The position numbers and the translations under genes were made by a program. Below, one piece after another: positions 1 to 8,681 of a stretch of DNA of 16,016 bases. The first letter of the stretch is position 1. Each line of letters begins with the position of its first letter. The notes under the pieces are model-generated. The model made no database searches and was not told the origin of the DNA. It was given only the letters and a program-made list of their open reading frames with translations. Location: assembly GCA_002383105.1 (NCBI GenBank), contig DFXC01000036.1:8446-24461 (forward strand), in the 5' to 3' direction. The DNA comes from Hyphomicrobiaceae bacterium UBA4118. GTDB lineage: Bacteria; Pseudomonadota; Alphaproteobacteria; Rhizobiales; Methyloligellaceae.

Positions 1-182
1 ACGAACACCTCGCCGTGCTGATAGGGGCTCATGGTCCCTGGATCGACATTGAGATAGGGGTCGAGCTTGCGCAGGCGCACGCTGAACCCGCGCGCCTGGA
101 GCAGCGCTCCGAGCGCTGCCGAGGCGAGCCCCTTGCCGAGTGAGGAAACCACGCCGCCGGTAATGAAAACGTACCGCGCCAT
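1..182 (-). CDS. pyrG: CTP synthase, N-terminal fragment (cut by window edge)
   Basis: CTP synthase makes CTP from UTP, ATP and glutamine, the last step of pyrimidine nucleotide synthesis in the cytoplasm. Only the first 60 codons are present. The start is an ATG at 182. The fragment opens [18 protein letters not shown], the phosphate-binding loop of the amidoligase domain (residues about 8-18), and continues with [15 protein letters not shown] at residues 39-53, a near-invariant PyrG signature. The glutaminase half lies outside the window. It is the last gene of a minus-strand run tpiA / small secreted protein / secG / pyrG. A gap of 93 bases separates it from secG, and I see no convincing terminator or promoter there. 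The family call is very secure; only completeness is unknown. Confidence 0.96.
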   Translation of the reverse strand, partial: MARYVFITGGVVSSLGKGLASAALGALLQARGFSVRLRKLDPYLNVDPGTMSPYQHGEVF

Positions 183-275
183 GGGCCTCGACCATACACT
201 GAAACGTCGCTGAGTCGTAGCCCCAAACAGCACGACGCACACAAGCGGCTTAAGCTTGTGCCTGTCTTGCGGCTG

Positions 276-638
276 CTACGGCGACGAAGGGGCTGCGGGA
301 GTTGCCGGCGCCGGCGGACTGGCGGGAGCTGGCGCGGCGGGGACCTGTAGGGGAGCGAGCCCCGGAACTGGTCCGCCCGTTTGGCTGGCCGGGCTCAGGA
401 TCGAGGGCGTCCCGCGGTGCTGGCTCGCCAGAATCGAGAGCGCGAGGCTCGACATGAAGAAGCAGGCGGCGAGGATCGCCGTGGTCTTGGTCAAGGCGTT
501 GCCGGCGCTGCGGCCGGTCATGAAACCGCCGCCGCCACCGCCGATTCCGAGCGCGCCCCCTTCGGAGCGCTGCAGCAGGATGACGCCGACAAGCGAAACG
601 GCAATCATGACGTGGATAAGCAGAAGAACAGTGATCAT
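276..638 (-). CDS. secG: Preprotein translocase subunit SecG
   Basis: SecG is a small inner-membrane subunit of the SecYEG protein export channel. The 120-residue product has the expected two membrane segments, at about residues 3-22 (ITVLLLIHVMIAVSLVGVIL) and 51-71. Between them is the typical loop: LLQRSEGGALGIGGG, then a glycine run and FMTGRSAGNALTKTT. The C-terminal 45 or so residues are a proline/alanine-rich tail (for example PAAPAPASPPAPATPAAP), which is longer than in the E. coli protein but common in alphaproteobacterial SecG. The ATG at 638 overlaps the stop codon of the upstream gene (ATGA arrangement), which suggests translational coupling. The family is certain from the loop and topology. 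Confidence 0.95.
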   Translation of the reverse strand: MITVLLLIHVMIAVSLVGVILLQRSEGGALGIGGGGGGFMTGRSAGNALTKTTAILAACFFMSSLALSILASQHRGTPSILSPASQTGGPVPGLAPLQVPAAPAPASPPAPATPAAPSSP

Positions 639-1057
639 CGTGTGGCCTTCGGATTGGAAGGCGCTGTCTTATCCGAATCTGCAACGGTTTGGCTAGGCTT
701 GGCGTCGTCGGTCGCTGTTGGTGGTGCGGGCTTGCGGTCGGGCAACGGGACCACATCGGCGGTTGTGGTGGTTTCCGGGGCTTTTTTCGCAGGCTTGGCT
801 ACGCCGCCGCCACGGCAGCGAAACTCGACTTTTTCCTCGACCAGCAAGAACTGCCGGACCTGCTCGAGCTCCTCGGGGTTCAGGTGGGTCTTCACCCAGT
901 CTGGCCCGCGATCGAGGGCGGCCTGCATCTCGCGGGTGAGGAGCTTGTTGCGCTGGCTTTGCAAGCCCACACAGCTGTCCTTGTCGAGCGGCTCGGCGAC
1001 GGCGCTAAGCGGCACCGCTGTGAGAAGGGCCACGGCGATGAAGCGCAGAAACAGCAT
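635..1057 (-). CDS. Small secreted protein of unknown function
   Basis: I do not recognise a named function. The chosen ATG at 1057 gives 140 residues that open with a clear Sec-type signal peptide (MLFLRFIAVALLTAVPLSAV then AEP, likely cleaved after AVA near residue 22). The mature part has one cysteine near its start (DKDSCVGL) and a second in VEFRCRGGG, which could form a disulfide in the periplasm. Between them is a charged, probably helical stretch (RGPDWVKTHLNPEELEQVRQ). The C-terminal third is low-complexity, rich in Pro, Thr, Lys and Ala, and probably disordered. A longer reading from 1144 adds 29 residues in front of the signal peptide and is unlikely. The stop overlaps the secG start by 4 bases. 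From memory, similar short proteins sit between tpiA and secG in other Hyphomicrobiales. Confidence 0.8.
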   Translation of the reverse strand: MLFLRFIAVALLTAVPLSAVAEPLDKDSCVGLQSQRNKLLTREMQAALDRGPDWVKTHLNPEELEQVRQFLLVEEKVEFRCRGGGVAKPAKKAPETTTTADVVPLPDRKPAPPTATDDAKPSQTVADSDKTAPSNPKATR

Positions 1058-1158
1058 GGCGTCCCGTGGGAAAGATCGTCCCCTGCCGCAAATCAGCCCC
1101 GCCAGAATGGCGAAGATTGCCTCGTTTGCCAACCCTGCTCGCAAGGGTTTTGCGCCTG

Positions 1159-1932
1159 TCAGCCGGCGCCCCTGCCGGCATAGGCCAATAGGATACCATA
1201 GAAATCGCTCGCCTTCAGGCTTGCCCCGCCGACCAAGGCCCCGTCCACGTCAGGCACGAAGAGGAGTTCGCTCGCATTGGCGGGCTTGACCGAGCCCCCG
1301 TAAAGGATGCGCAAGAGGCTCGCTTCTGTCTGGCCCAGCAGTTGGCCGAGTTCGCCACGGATGAAGCCGTGCACCTCCGCCACGTCGGCGGGAGTCGGCG
1401 TAAGTCCGGTGCCGATCGCCCAGACCGGCTCATAGGCGATCACGGTGGTCCTCGCGCGCGCCCCTCGGGGCAGCGATCCTTGCAGCTGACGCCTGACGAC
1501 CTCCAAGGTCGCACCCTGCCGCCGCTCAAGCTCCGTCTCGCCGACACAGATAATGGCGGCGAGCTTGGCGCGGAAGGCCGCCTTTGCCTTGGCGTTCACG
1601 AGCGCGTCGGTCTCGCCGTAATCGGTGCGCCGCTCCGAATGCCCGACGATGATGGCAGTCGCGCCGGCATCGGCCAGCATCTCGGCGGAGATATCCCCGG
1701 TATGCGGGCCTGACGGCAAAGGGTGGCAGTCCTGGGCGCCAAGAGCGACCGCGCTCCCGGCCAGAACGTCTCGAGCGCGGGCGAGCAGCGTCGCCGGCGG
1801 GCACACTATGGCGTCCGCCTCAGGCACGGGGGCTTCTGCCAGGCGATCCTTCAGCGACCTCAACTCGGCCGAGGACGTGCCAAGGCCATGCATCTTCCAG
1901 TTGCCCGCGACCAGCGGCCTGATCCCTCTCAC
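1159..1932 (-). CDS. tpiA: Triosephosphate isomerase
   Basis: This enzyme interconverts dihydroxyacetone phosphate and glyceraldehyde 3-phosphate in glycolysis and gluconeogenesis. Catalytic residues are visible: N11 and K13 in AGNWKMHG, H98 in [10 protein letters not shown]168 in [12 protein letters not shown], and the phosphate-gripping loop YGGSVKP at 211-217. The length of 257 residues is normal. I chose the GTG at 1932 because AGGAGG lies at 1942-1937, 4 bases upstream. A second in-frame GTG at 1947 would place that Shine-Dalgarno inside the gene. It is the first gene of the minus-strand run, divergent from ppiD. A gap of 101 bases separates it from the next gene. Confidence 0.96.
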   Translation of the reverse strand: MRGIRPLVAGNWKMHGLGTSSAELRSLKDRLAEAPVPEADAIVCPPATLLARARDVLAGSAVALGAQDCHPLPSGPHTGDISAEMLADAGATAIIVGHSERRTDYGETDALVNAKAKAAFRAKLAAIICVGETELERRQGATLEVVRRQLQGSLPRGARARTTVIAYEPVWAIGTGLTPTPADVAEVHGFIRGELGQLLGQTEASLLRILYGGSVKPANASELLFVPDVDGALVGGASLKASDFYGILLAYAGRGAG

Positions 1933-2126
1933 GCCCCCTCCTCTCACTCGCCTCCCCGCCAGCGCCGGTCAGAAGGCGGTTTTTGAACCCTTGCCAAAGG
2001 TTTGGCCAAAATACCCTGCCTTGCCGCCCTGAGGCTTGCTACCTATGATGCCGCCGCCGCGCGAGGATGTCCAAGCATCGGACCCCCGCGCGGCTTTGGC
2101 AAATGGCGAATGGAAGGCGGAGAAGC
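1933..2126. promoter_or_regulatory. Divergent tpiA / ppiD intergenic region with inverted repeat
   Basis: This stretch must hold the promoters of both the tpiA run (minus) and the long ppiD-trp-moa run (plus). The visible structure is at 1993-2010: GCCAAA-GG-TTTGGC (arms 1993-1998 and 2001-2006), overlapping the perfect 10-base palindrome TTTGGCCAAA at 2001-2010. This could be an operator, but I recognise no regulator. A possible plus-strand -35 element TTGCCA (1992-1997) has only a poor -10 partner (TACCCT), so no promoter is called with confidence. A good Shine-Dalgarno for ppiD (GGAAGGCGGAG) lies at 2112-2122. Confidence 0.4.
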
Positions 2127-4025
2127 GTGGCACTCGACACTTTACGCAAAGGCGCAGGACGACTGTTCGGCATGATCCTCATGGGCATGCTGGTGTTCAG
2201 CTTCGGCATCTGGGGCATCGCCGACATTTTCCGGGGCTATGGCAGACAGACCCTGATCCGCGTCGGCGATACCGAAATCAACTCCCAAGACTATATGCGG
2301 GCGCAGCAGGACGTGCTCCGTGCCATGAGCTCGCAAGCTGGACGGAGTCTAAGCCTGCAGGAAGCCCGCGCGGCCGGCCTCGACGCCCGGGTGCTGGAGC
2401 GGTTGATCGGCGGCGCGGCCGTGGATACCCACGCGAAGCACCTGCATCTCAGCATCAGCGACGCGGCGCTTCTCGACGAGATCATGAAGGATCCCGCCTT
2501 CAAGGACGCGGCGGGCAATTTCAGCCCTGCCGCCTTCCAGCAGGGTGTGCGCACCATCGGCATGAGCGAAGAGGGCTATTTGAACTCGCTGCGCGAGCGC
2601 AATTTGCGCCGGCAGATTCTCACCACCATCGGCAAGGTGGTGAACAGCTCCGACGTCCTGGTCGGTGCGCTCAACAGCTATAACGGCGAGACGCGCACGC
2701 TCCGCTACGTGCTGGTGCCGCAGGCTGCCGCGGGCATGATTGCCGACCCTACCGATGACGAGCTCAAGCGCTATTACGACAATCACCACAGCAAATTCAC
2801 GCAGCCTGAGTTTCGCAAGCTCGGTGTCCTTGCGGTCACGCCGGAGAGCGTCAAAGACCAGGTGCAGATCCCCGAGAGCGACATCAAGGCCGCCTACGAG
2901 GCTGAGAAGGATCAGCTCGGCAAGCCGGAGCGCCGGCACGTGCAGCAGATCCCCTTCCCCGACATGGCGGCGGCCACCGCCGCCTATGAGAAGATTCAGT
3001 CCGGCGCCGACTTCGTCGCGGTGGCCAAGGACCAGGGAGTTAGCGAGGCCGACATCGATCTTGGCACGGTGACCCGCAACGACCTTGCCGATCCGGCGAT
3101 CGCGGAGGCCGCCTTCAAGCTCGAGCAGGGCAAAGTGAGCGAGCCGGTCACCGGCAAGCTCGGAAGCGTCGTGTTGCTGCGCGTCACCGGGATCGAGCCC
3201 GGCAAGACGCCGACCTACGACGAGGCCAAGGCCGAGATCGAGAAGAAGCTCCTTAAAGATCGCGCGTCCGGCGCCATCTTCGAGCTGCATGACAAGATCG
3301 AAGACTCGCTCGCCTCAGGTGCGACGCTGTCGGAGACCGCCGGTAAGCTCAATCTGACCTATCAGGCCATCGATCAGGTCGACCGCCAGGGGCGCAAGCC
3401 CGATGGGTCGACCATCACCTTGCCGGCGCAAAAGGACGTGCTCAACGCGGCCTTCGCCACGGATACCGGGGTCGAGAACGACCCGATCGACGCCAAGGAC
3501 GAGGGGGTCATCTGGTATGAGGTGCTGGGCGTCACACCAGAGCAGCTCAAGCCTTTCGATCAGGTGAAAGACGAGGTGACCAAGGACTGGCGCACCGATG
3601 AGGTGCGCACCCAGGTCGCCAAATATGCGCAAGACCTCGTCACCAGCCTGAACGGCGGCAAGACGCTGGAGGACGTCGCCAAGGACCTCAATGTCGAGAT
3701 CCTGACCAGCGACCCGTTGAAGCGCGACAGCATTACCGTGAACGTGCTGCCGCCTGCCGTGTCGCAGGCCTTCACCTTACCGGAGAAGGGCTATGGATCG
3801 GCTCCTTCGGGGGTCGATGAAGGCCGTATCGTGTTCCAGGTCGACAAGGTCACGCCTCCGCCCCCGCTCGAGGCACCCGAAGTCGCTCGCCTCAAGGAGC
3901 AGATCGCGCTTCTCGCCAGCGAGGATGCCATTGCCGAATATTTCGGCGCGCTGGAAAGCCGCTATGGGGTAAGCGTCAACCAGCAGGCTCTCGCCAAGCT
4001 CGTCGGCACCAGCGAAGAGCCATGA
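2127..4025 (+). CDS. ppiD: Membrane-anchored peptidyl-prolyl isomerase, PpiD/SurA-type
   Basis: PpiD-type proteins are inner-membrane-anchored periplasmic chaperones that help newly exported proteins fold. The 632-residue reading starts VALDTLRKGAGRLFG, which matches the typical PpiD opening, and has one membrane segment at about residues 14-34 (GMILMGMLVFSFGIWGIADI). A SurA-like N-terminal chaperone domain follows, then a parvulin-like region at about residues 268-358 (RRHVQQIPFPDM through GSVVLLRVTGIEPG), then an extended C-terminal domain. I chose the GTG at 2127 because GGAAGGCGGAG lies just upstream; an ATG at 2067 would add 20 basic residues not typical of the family. The stop overlaps the trpE start (ATGA at 4022-4025). 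It heads the tryptophan run, so transcription from the region upstream of it probably serves trpE too. Confidence 0.9.
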   Translation: MALDTLRKGAGRLFGMILMGMLVFSFGIWGIADIFRGYGRQTLIRVGDTEINSQDYMRAQQDVLRAMSSQAGRSLSLQEARAAGLDARVLERLIGGAAVDTHAKHLHLSISDAALLDEIMKDPAFKDAAGNFSPAAFQQGVRTIGMSEEGYLNSLRERNLRRQILTTIGKVVNSSDVLVGALNSYNGETRTLRYVLVPQAAAGMIADPTDDELKRYYDNHHSKFTQPEFRKLGVLAVTPESVKDQVQIPESDIKAAYEAEKDQLGKPERRHVQQIPFPDMAAATAAYEKIQSGADFVAVAKDQGVSEADIDLGTVTRNDLADPAIAEAAFKLEQGKVSEPVTGKLGSVVLLRVTGIEPGKTPTYDEAKAEIEKKLLKDRASGAIFELHDKIEDSLASGATLSETAGKLNLTYQAIDQVDRQGRKPDGSTITLPAQKDVLNAAFATDTGVENDPIDAKDEGVIWYEVLGVTPEQLKPFDQVKDEVTKDWRTDEVRTQVAKYAQDLVTSLNGGKTLEDVAKDLNVEILTSDPLKRDSITVNVLPPAVSQAFTLPEKGYGSAPSGVDEGRIVFQVDKVTPPPPLEAPEVARLKEQIALLASEDAIAEYFGALESRYGVSVNQQALAKLVGTSEEP

Positions 4026-5587
4026 GATCCGCTCCCGCCTCAGTTACGCCCTTGACCCAGCTAGGCGGCGCTGCCCCCATCGAGCCTGATTTTCCCGCTT
4101 TCGCGCGCCGTTACGACGGGGGCGTGGCGCAGGTGGCATGGACGCGCCTCGTGGCCGATCTCGAGACCCCCGTCTCGGCCATGCTGAAGCTTGCCCATGA
4201 GCGGCCGAACAGTTTCCTCCTTGAGTCGGTCGAAGGCGGCGCCACGCGCGGCCGCTACTCGATCATCGGCTGCGAGCCCGATCTCATCTGGCGTGCCGAT
4301 GGGTCCAAGGCCGAGATCAACCGCGCACCTCAATCGGACCTTCACGCGTTCGCGCCTTCGCCGCTGCCGGCGCTCGCGTCGCTGCGCGCGCTCCTTGCCG
4401 AATCGGCGATCGCGTTGCCGCCCGAGCTGCCCCCCATGGCCGCGGGCATTTTCGGCTATATGGGCTACGACACGGTACGGCTGATCGAGCATCTGCCCGC
4501 CGAGAAGCCCGATCCTCTCGCCCTTCCCGACAGCATCCTGGTGCGGCCGACGCTGATCGTGATCTTCGACAGCGTCAAAGACGAGATGACGGTGGTGACG
4601 CCGGTGCGACCGGCGCCGGGCGTCAACGCCAAGGCGGCCTATGCGCGGGCCGCCGACCGGTTGAACCTCGTTCTGGAGCGGCTGGAGCAGCCTCTGCCCC
4701 ATGCGAGCGAGCTCGACTTGGACGCGGCGCATCCGGAGCCGAAGCCGACCACGCCGCCCGAGGCTTATATGGCGAAGGTCGCGCGCGCCAAGGACTACAT
4801 CGCCGCCGGCGACATCTTCCAGGTGGTGCTGAGTCAGCGCTTCGAGGCGCCGTTCACGCTGCCCTCCTTCGCGCTCTACCGGGCGCTCAGGCGGGTCAAT
4901 CCTTCGCCCTTCCTCTATTATCTCAATTTCGGCGGCTTCGCCGTGGTGGGCTCGAGCCCTGAAATCCTGGTCAGGGTCCGCGACGGCAAGGTCACCATCA
5001 GGCCGATCGCCGGCACGCGCCCGCGCGGGGCGAGCCCCGAAGAGGACAAGGCGTTGGCGGCAGAGCTTCTCGCCGACGCCAAGGAGCGCGCCGAGCATCT
5101 GATGCTTCTCGATCTCGGGCGAAACGACGTGGGGCGCGTGGCGGAGGTGGGCAGCGTGCGCGTCACCGACTCATTCTTCCTCGAATATTACAGCCAGGTC
5201 ATGCATATCGTGTCGAACGTCGAAGGGAGGCTCGCTTCCAACTTCGATGCGGTCGATGCGCTGATGGCGGGTTTCCCTGCCGGCACCGTGTCGGGGGCCC
5301 CCAAGGTGCGCGCCATGGAGATCATCGACGAGCTCGAGGACGCGGCGCGTGGGCCTTATGCGGGCTGTGTCGGATATTTCTCCGCCGACGGCGAGATGGA
5401 TAGCTGCATCGTGCTCCGGACCTCGGTGGTGAAGGACGGCACCATGTATGTGCAGGCGGGCGCCGGCGTCGTTGCCGATTCGGTGCCCGAGCGCGAGCAG
5501 GCCGAGTGCGTGAGCAAGGCACGCGCGCTGTTCAAGGCCGCCGACGAGGCCGTGCGCTTCGCCGCCCGCGCCAAGCGCGGCCAGTAA
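4022..5587 (+). CDS. trpE: Anthranilate synthase component I
   Basis: TrpE converts chorismate to anthranilate, with ammonia supplied by TrpG; this is the first committed step of tryptophan synthesis. The 521-residue protein has the N-terminal tryptophan-binding element (FLLESVEGGATRGRYS, LLES at 66-69), implying feedback inhibition. The chorismate-binding domain at about 250-510 carries GDIFQVVLSQRF (263-274), PIAGTRPRG (328-336), LDLGRNDVGRV and GTVSGAPK (421-428). It is a stand-alone component I. In Rhizobiaceae and several relatives trpE and trpG are fused; here they are separate genes with another gene between them. It starts inside the ppiD stop, so no room exists for a trp leader peptide or attenuator directly in front. 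It ends 2 bases before the phosphatase gene. Confidence 0.97.
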   Translation: MRSAPASVTPLTQLGGAAPIEPDFPAFARRYDGGVAQVAWTRLVADLETPVSAMLKLAHERPNSFLLESVEGGATRGRYSIIGCEPDLIWRADGSKAEINRAPQSDLHAFAPSPLPALASLRALLAESAIALPPELPPMAAGIFGYMGYDTVRLIEHLPAEKPDPLALPDSILVRPTLIVIFDSVKDEMTVVTPVRPAPGVNAKAAYARAADRLNLVLERLEQPLPHASELDLDAAHPEPKPTTPPEAYMAKVARAKDYIAAGDIFQVVLSQRFEAPFTLPSFALYRALRRVNPSPFLYYLNFGGFAVVGSSPEILVRVRDGKVTIRPIAGTRPRGASPEEDKALAAELLADAKERAEHLMLLDLGRNDVGRVAEVGSVRVTDSFFLEYYSQVMHIVSNVEGRLASNFDAVDALMAGFPAGTVSGAPKVRAMEIIDELEDAARGPYAGCVGYFSADGEMDSCIVLRTSVVKDGTMYVQAGAGVVADSVPEREQAECVSKARALFKAADEAVRFAARAKRGQ

Positions 5588-5589
5588 GC

Positions 5590-6123
5590 GTGGAGGCGAT
5601 CCCGAGGCTTACGCTCAGCCTGCTCCGTCACGCAAAATCGAGCTGGGACAATCCCACGCTTCCCGATCAGGACCGGCCGCTTGCCACCCGCGGGGTAACC
5701 GACGCGCCGCTGATGGGCAAGGCCATGACGAAGCATGGGATCGATCCCGAGCTCGTGCTCTGCTCCTCGGCGCGGCGTACGCGCGATACCCTCGCGCTCG
5801 TCTTGCGTCAGCTCAAGGTCGAGCCGAAGGTCGTCTATGAGGACGCCCTCTATCACGCGAAGCTCGAGACCATGCTCGAGATGATGCGGGCGATCTCGCC
5901 TGGGACCACCCGCGTTATGCTGGTCAGCCACAACCCTGAGATTCAAGCCTTCGCGCTCGATCTCGTGGGTTCAGGCCCGAGGTCTTTGCGGGATCGTCTC
6001 AGACAGAAATATCCCACGGCGGGGCTTGCGGTGATCAACTTCGCGAGCGGGCCTTGGAGCGGTGTCACGGTCAATAGCGGGACCTTGAACCTCTTTCTCT
6101 CGCCAAGGGACGTGCGCGGCTAG
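5590..6123 (+). CDS. SixA-type histidine phosphatase family protein
   Basis: The product belongs to the small histidine (phosphoglycerate mutase-like) phosphatase superfamily, in which an active-site histidine is transiently phosphorylated. Read from the GTG at 5590 it has 177 residues. The RH motif is LSLLRHAKSSWDNP (R13, H14 as nucleophile). An arginine cluster follows in CSSARRTRDT (R62-R65), an acidic residue in VYEDALYHAK is the candidate proton donor, and the second histidine is H114 in VMLVSHNPEI. The RHAKSSW form with a short body is typical of the SixA-like branch; E. coli SixA dephosphorylates a phosphohistidine protein. The substrate here is unknown, so no gene symbol is given. It lies 2 bases after trpE and 62 before trpG. 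No clear Shine-Dalgarno is seen, so coupling to trpE is likely. An in-frame ATG at 5506 lies inside trpE and is less likely. Confidence 0.88.
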   Translation: MEAIPRLTLSLLRHAKSSWDNPTLPDQDRPLATRGVTDAPLMGKAMTKHGIDPELVLCSSARRTRDTLALVLRQLKVEPKVVYEDALYHAKLETMLEMMRAISPGTTRVMLVSHNPEIQAFALDLVGSGPRSLRDRLRQKYPTAGLAVINFASGPWSGVTVNSGTLNLFLSPRDVRG

Positions 6124-6185
6124 GGTTTGCCGAAGGGGACCCCACACCTTGACGGCGTGCAAGGCGCGGGCGTAACACCAGCCTC

Positions 6186-6806
6186 ATGCTGACCCTGATC
6201 GATAACTACGACAGCTTCACCTACAACCTCGTTCATTTCCTTGGCGAATTGGGCGCGCCGACGCGCGTCTACCGCAACGACAAGATCACCGTCGATGAGG
6301 TCCTGGCCGAGGCGCCTGGGGCGATCGTACTGTCGCCCGGGCCTTGCGACCCCGACCGCGCCGGCATCTGCCTCGAGCTGATCGAGCGCGCCGGGCCCGC
6401 GGTGCCGATCCTCGGCGTCTGCCTCGGCCATCAGGCCATCGGCCAAGTCTATGGCGGCCGCGTCGTCCGCGCGCCAACCCTGATGCACGGCAAGCTGTCG
6501 AAGGTGCACCATACCGGCAAGGGCGTCTTCGCCGGCATCCCGCAGGACTTCTCCGCCACGCGCTACCATTCGCTCATCGTCGAGCGCGCCACCCTGGCCG
6601 ATGAGCTCGAGATCACGGCGGAGACGGCTGACGGCGTGATCATGGGCTTGCAGCACAAGCGCTATCCCGTGCACGGGGTCCAGTTTCATCCCGAGAGCAT
6701 TGCGTCGGAGCACGGCCATCAGCTGCTCGCCAATTTCCTCGACCTCGCCCGCGTCGAGCGGCGCGCGCGCGAGGTCGCGCAAAGAGAAGCGGTCGGTGCC
6801 CTCTAG
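6186..6806 (+). CDS. trpG: Anthranilate synthase component II (glutamine amidotransferase)
   Basis: TrpG hydrolyses glutamine and passes ammonia to TrpE for anthranilate synthesis. The 206-residue class I amidotransferase opens [16 protein letters not shown], a signature of the TrpG/PabA group. It has the nucleophile C79 in [13 protein letters not shown] and the rest of the triad, H168 and E170, in [11 protein letters not shown]. The same protein often also serves PabB in folate synthesis in bacteria with a single copy; that role is only possible here. The C-terminal 15 residues or so ([17 protein letters not shown]) extend slightly past the usual end. The last 11 bases overlap the start of trpD. 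No strong Shine-Dalgarno is visible upstream of the ATG. Confidence 0.96.
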   Translation: MLTLIDNYDSFTYNLVHFLGELGAPTRVYRNDKITVDEVLAEAPGAIVLSPGPCDPDRAGICLELIERAGPAVPILGVCLGHQAIGQVYGGRVVRAPTLMHGKLSKVHHTGKGVFAGIPQDFSATRYHSLIVERATLADELEITAETADGVIMGLQHKRYPVHGVQFHPESIASEHGHQLLANFLDLARVERRAREVAQREAVGAL

Positions 6807-7851
6807 CCCCGCGCTGGCAGGGACTGCGACGCCCGCCGATCTGCGCGCTGCCATCGGCAAGGTGGCGTCCGGCCAAAGCCTCACCCAGGGCGAAGCGACC
6901 GAAGCCTTCGAGCTGATCATGTCGGGTGCCGCGACCGATGCGCAGATCGGCGCGCTGCTGATGGGGATGCACGTCCGCGGCGAGACGGTCGAGGAGATCG
7001 CCGGCGCCGCCCGCGCGCTTCGGGCAAAAGTCGTTCCCGTGCGCGCGCCCGAAGGCGCCATCGACACGTGCGGAACGGGCGGCGACGCCAAGGGGACCCA
7101 CAATATCTCGACCTGCGCCGCCTTCGTCGTGGCCGGCGCGGGCGTTCCGGTCGCCAAGCACGGCAACCGGTCGATCTCCTCGCGCTCCGGCTCGGCGGAT
7201 GTGCTCGCCGCACTCGGGGTCGAAATCGAGTCCGCGCCTGAGACGATCGCGCGCGCAATCGAGACGTGCGGGCTCGGCTTCATGTTCGCGCCGGCCCATC
7301 ACACCGCCATGCGCCATGTCGCGAACGTGCGCACCGAGCTCGGCACGCGCACCATCTTCAATCTGCTTGGGCCGCTCGCCAATCCGGCCGGCACCAAATA
7401 TCAGCTGGTCGGCGTGTTCAGCGAGCAATGGGTGGAGCCCATCGCCCGCGTGCTCGGCCTGCTGGGGGCAGAACGCGCCTGGGTTGTGCATGGCGCCGAC
7501 GGTTTGGACGAGCTCACCACCACGGGCATCAGCCATGTCGCGGTACTGGATCGGGGCGAGATCACGACTTTCAGGATTTCGCCGAGGAATGCCGGACTGC
7601 CTGACGCAAGACCCCAGGACTTGATCGGCGGCGATGCGATCGAGAACGCCGCCCATATCCGGGCGGTGCTGCAAGGAAATCAAGGCCCGCTGCGGGATAT
7701 CGTGCTTTTGAATGCGGCGGCGGCGCTCCTCGTCGCCGGCAAGGCCAAGACTCTCAGGGAGGGCGTGGCGCTTGCCGCGGAGTCGATCGATTGCGGCAAG
7801 GCCAAAGGCGTTCTCGATGCGCTCGTCGCGCTTAGCCGTGATAGGGTCTGA
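6796..7851 (+). CDS. trpD: Anthranilate phosphoribosyltransferase
   Basis: TrpD joins anthranilate to phosphoribosyl pyrophosphate (PRPP), giving phosphoribosyl-anthranilate. The 351-residue reading from the GTG at 6796 has the PRPP-binding DTCGTGGD (90-97), then [15 protein letters not shown] (121-135), and the anthranilate site region [20 protein letters not shown] followed by [10 protein letters not shown]. The open frame extends back to an ATG at 6700 deep inside trpG. I prefer GTG 6796 because it gives a near-normal length (the family is about 340 residues) and overlaps trpG by only 11 bases. No other plausible start lies before the conserved domain. A gap of 5 bases precedes trpC. Confidence 0.95.
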   Translation: MPSSPALAGTATPADLRAAIGKVASGQSLTQGEATEAFELIMSGAATDAQIGALLMGMHVRGETVEEIAGAARALRAKVVPVRAPEGAIDTCGTGGDAKGTHNISTCAAFVVAGAGVPVAKHGNRSISSRSGSADVLAALGVEIESAPETIARAIETCGLGFMFAPAHHTAMRHVANVRTELGTRTIFNLLGPLANPAGTKYQLVGVFSEQWVEPIARVLGLLGAERAWVVHGADGLDELTTTGISHVAVLDRGEITTFRISPRNAGLPDARPQDLIGGDAIENAAHIRAVLQGNQGPLRDIVLLNAAAALLVAGKAKTLREGVALAAESIDCGKAKGVLDALVALSRDRV

Positions 7852-7856
7852 CCGCC

Positions 7857-8681
7857 ATGGCAGAGGTGCTCGACAGGATCCTTGGCTACAAGCGGAAAGA
7901 GATCGAGGCCGCCAAGGAAGCGGTGAGCGGAACGGCCATGCGCGCCCGCGCAGAGGCCGCCGCCCCGCCACGGCCCTTTGCGGCGGCCTTGCGGTCACGC
8001 ATCGCGGCCGGCGACTTTGCGCTCATCGCCGAGATCAAGAAGGCAAGCCCATCGAAAGGCTTGATCCGGGCTGATTTCGATCCGCTGAGCCTGGCGCGCG
8101 CCTACGCGGCAGGGGGCGCCGCCTGTCTCTCGGTGCTCACCGATGCGCCGTCCTTCCAGGGGCGCCCGGAATATTTGACGGCGGCGCGCGAGGCGACAAA
8201 GCTTCCGGCGCTGCGCAAGGACTTTATGGTGGACCCCTATCAGGTGCTCGAGGCCAGGGCGTGGGGCGCCGACTGCATCCTCATCATCATGGCGGCGATC
8301 GACGACGCGACGGCGCGCGATCTGGCTGGCACCGCGCGCGATCTCGGCATGGGCGTTCTCGCCGAGGTGCATGACGAGGCCGAGCTTGCCCGCGCGCTTG
8401 TCCTCGACACGCCGCTCATCGGCATCAACAACCGCGACCTCAAGACCTTCGCTACGAGCCTCACCGTCACCGAGCATCTCGCGCCGCGCGTGCCATCCGA
8501 TCGTATCGTCATTGCCGAGAGCGGCATCTTCACCCATGACGACCTTACGCGGCTTGCCTCTTGCCGGGTGCGCGCCTTCCTCGTGGGCGAGAGCCTGATG
8601 CGACAGGACGACGTGGCGGCAGCGACCCGCGCCCTGCTTTCCGGCTCCAAGGCCAAGACGCGGGCTGAGGTCGCGCCATGA
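7857..8681 (+). CDS. trpC: Indole-3-glycerol phosphate synthase
   Basis: TrpC cyclises carboxyphenylamino-deoxyribulose phosphate to indole-3-glycerol phosphate. The 274-residue single-domain protein (not fused to TrpF) shows the active-site strand [13 protein letters not shown] (E59, K61, S64-S66), the catalytic lysine K121 in [12 protein letters not shown], then [25 protein letters not shown] and VGESLMRQ, in the order expected for this TIM barrel. The following gene starts inside its stop codon (ATGA at 8678-8681), linking tryptophan synthesis to moaC. trpF, trpB and trpA, needed to finish tryptophan, are not in this window. Confidence 0.97.
   Translation: MAEVLDRILGYKRKEIEAAKEAVSGTAMRARAEAAAPPRPFAAALRSRIAAGDFALIAEIKKASPSKGLIRADFDPLSLARAYAAGGAACLSVLTDAPSFQGRPEYLTAAREATKLPALRKDFMVDPYQVLEARAWGADCILIIMAAIDDATARDLAGTARDLGMGVLAEVHDEAELARALVLDTPLIGINNRDLKTFATSLTVTEHLAPRVPSDRIVIAESGIFTHDDLTRLASCRVRAFLVGESLMRQDDVAAATRALLSGSKAKTRAEVAP

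Noticed and set aside
1162..1179. GCCGGC-N6-GCCGGC hairpin at the 3' end of tpiA as a terminator
   Set aside because: It lies inside the last codons of tpiA, has no T tract, and GCCGGC is a common self-complementary word in this genome.
381..1289. 302-codon plus-strand frame over secG and the small secreted protein
   Set aside because: It is antisense to secG and to the coupled secreted protein, both supported by topology and motifs; it has no domain.
2349..3290. Long open frame on the minus strand opposite ppiD (313 codons)
   Set aside because: It lies wholly antisense to the well-supported ppiD, its translation is rich in Arg/Leu/Asp/Val without any recognisable domain, and such frames are expected in GC-rich DNA.
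4022..4060. A trp leader peptide or attenuator before trpE
   Set aside because: trpE starts inside the ppiD stop codon and no tandem-Trp short frame followed by alternative hairpins was seen near the junction.
4061..5098. Long open frame on the minus strand opposite trpE (345 codons)
   Set aside because: It is antisense to trpE, arginine-rich and low-complexity; a GC-bias shadow of the real gene.
6640..7998. 452-codon minus-strand frame across trpG, trpD and trpC
   Set aside because: It spans three confirmed genes on the other strand and has no family character. Its length comes from the third-position GC bias of the plus-strand genes.
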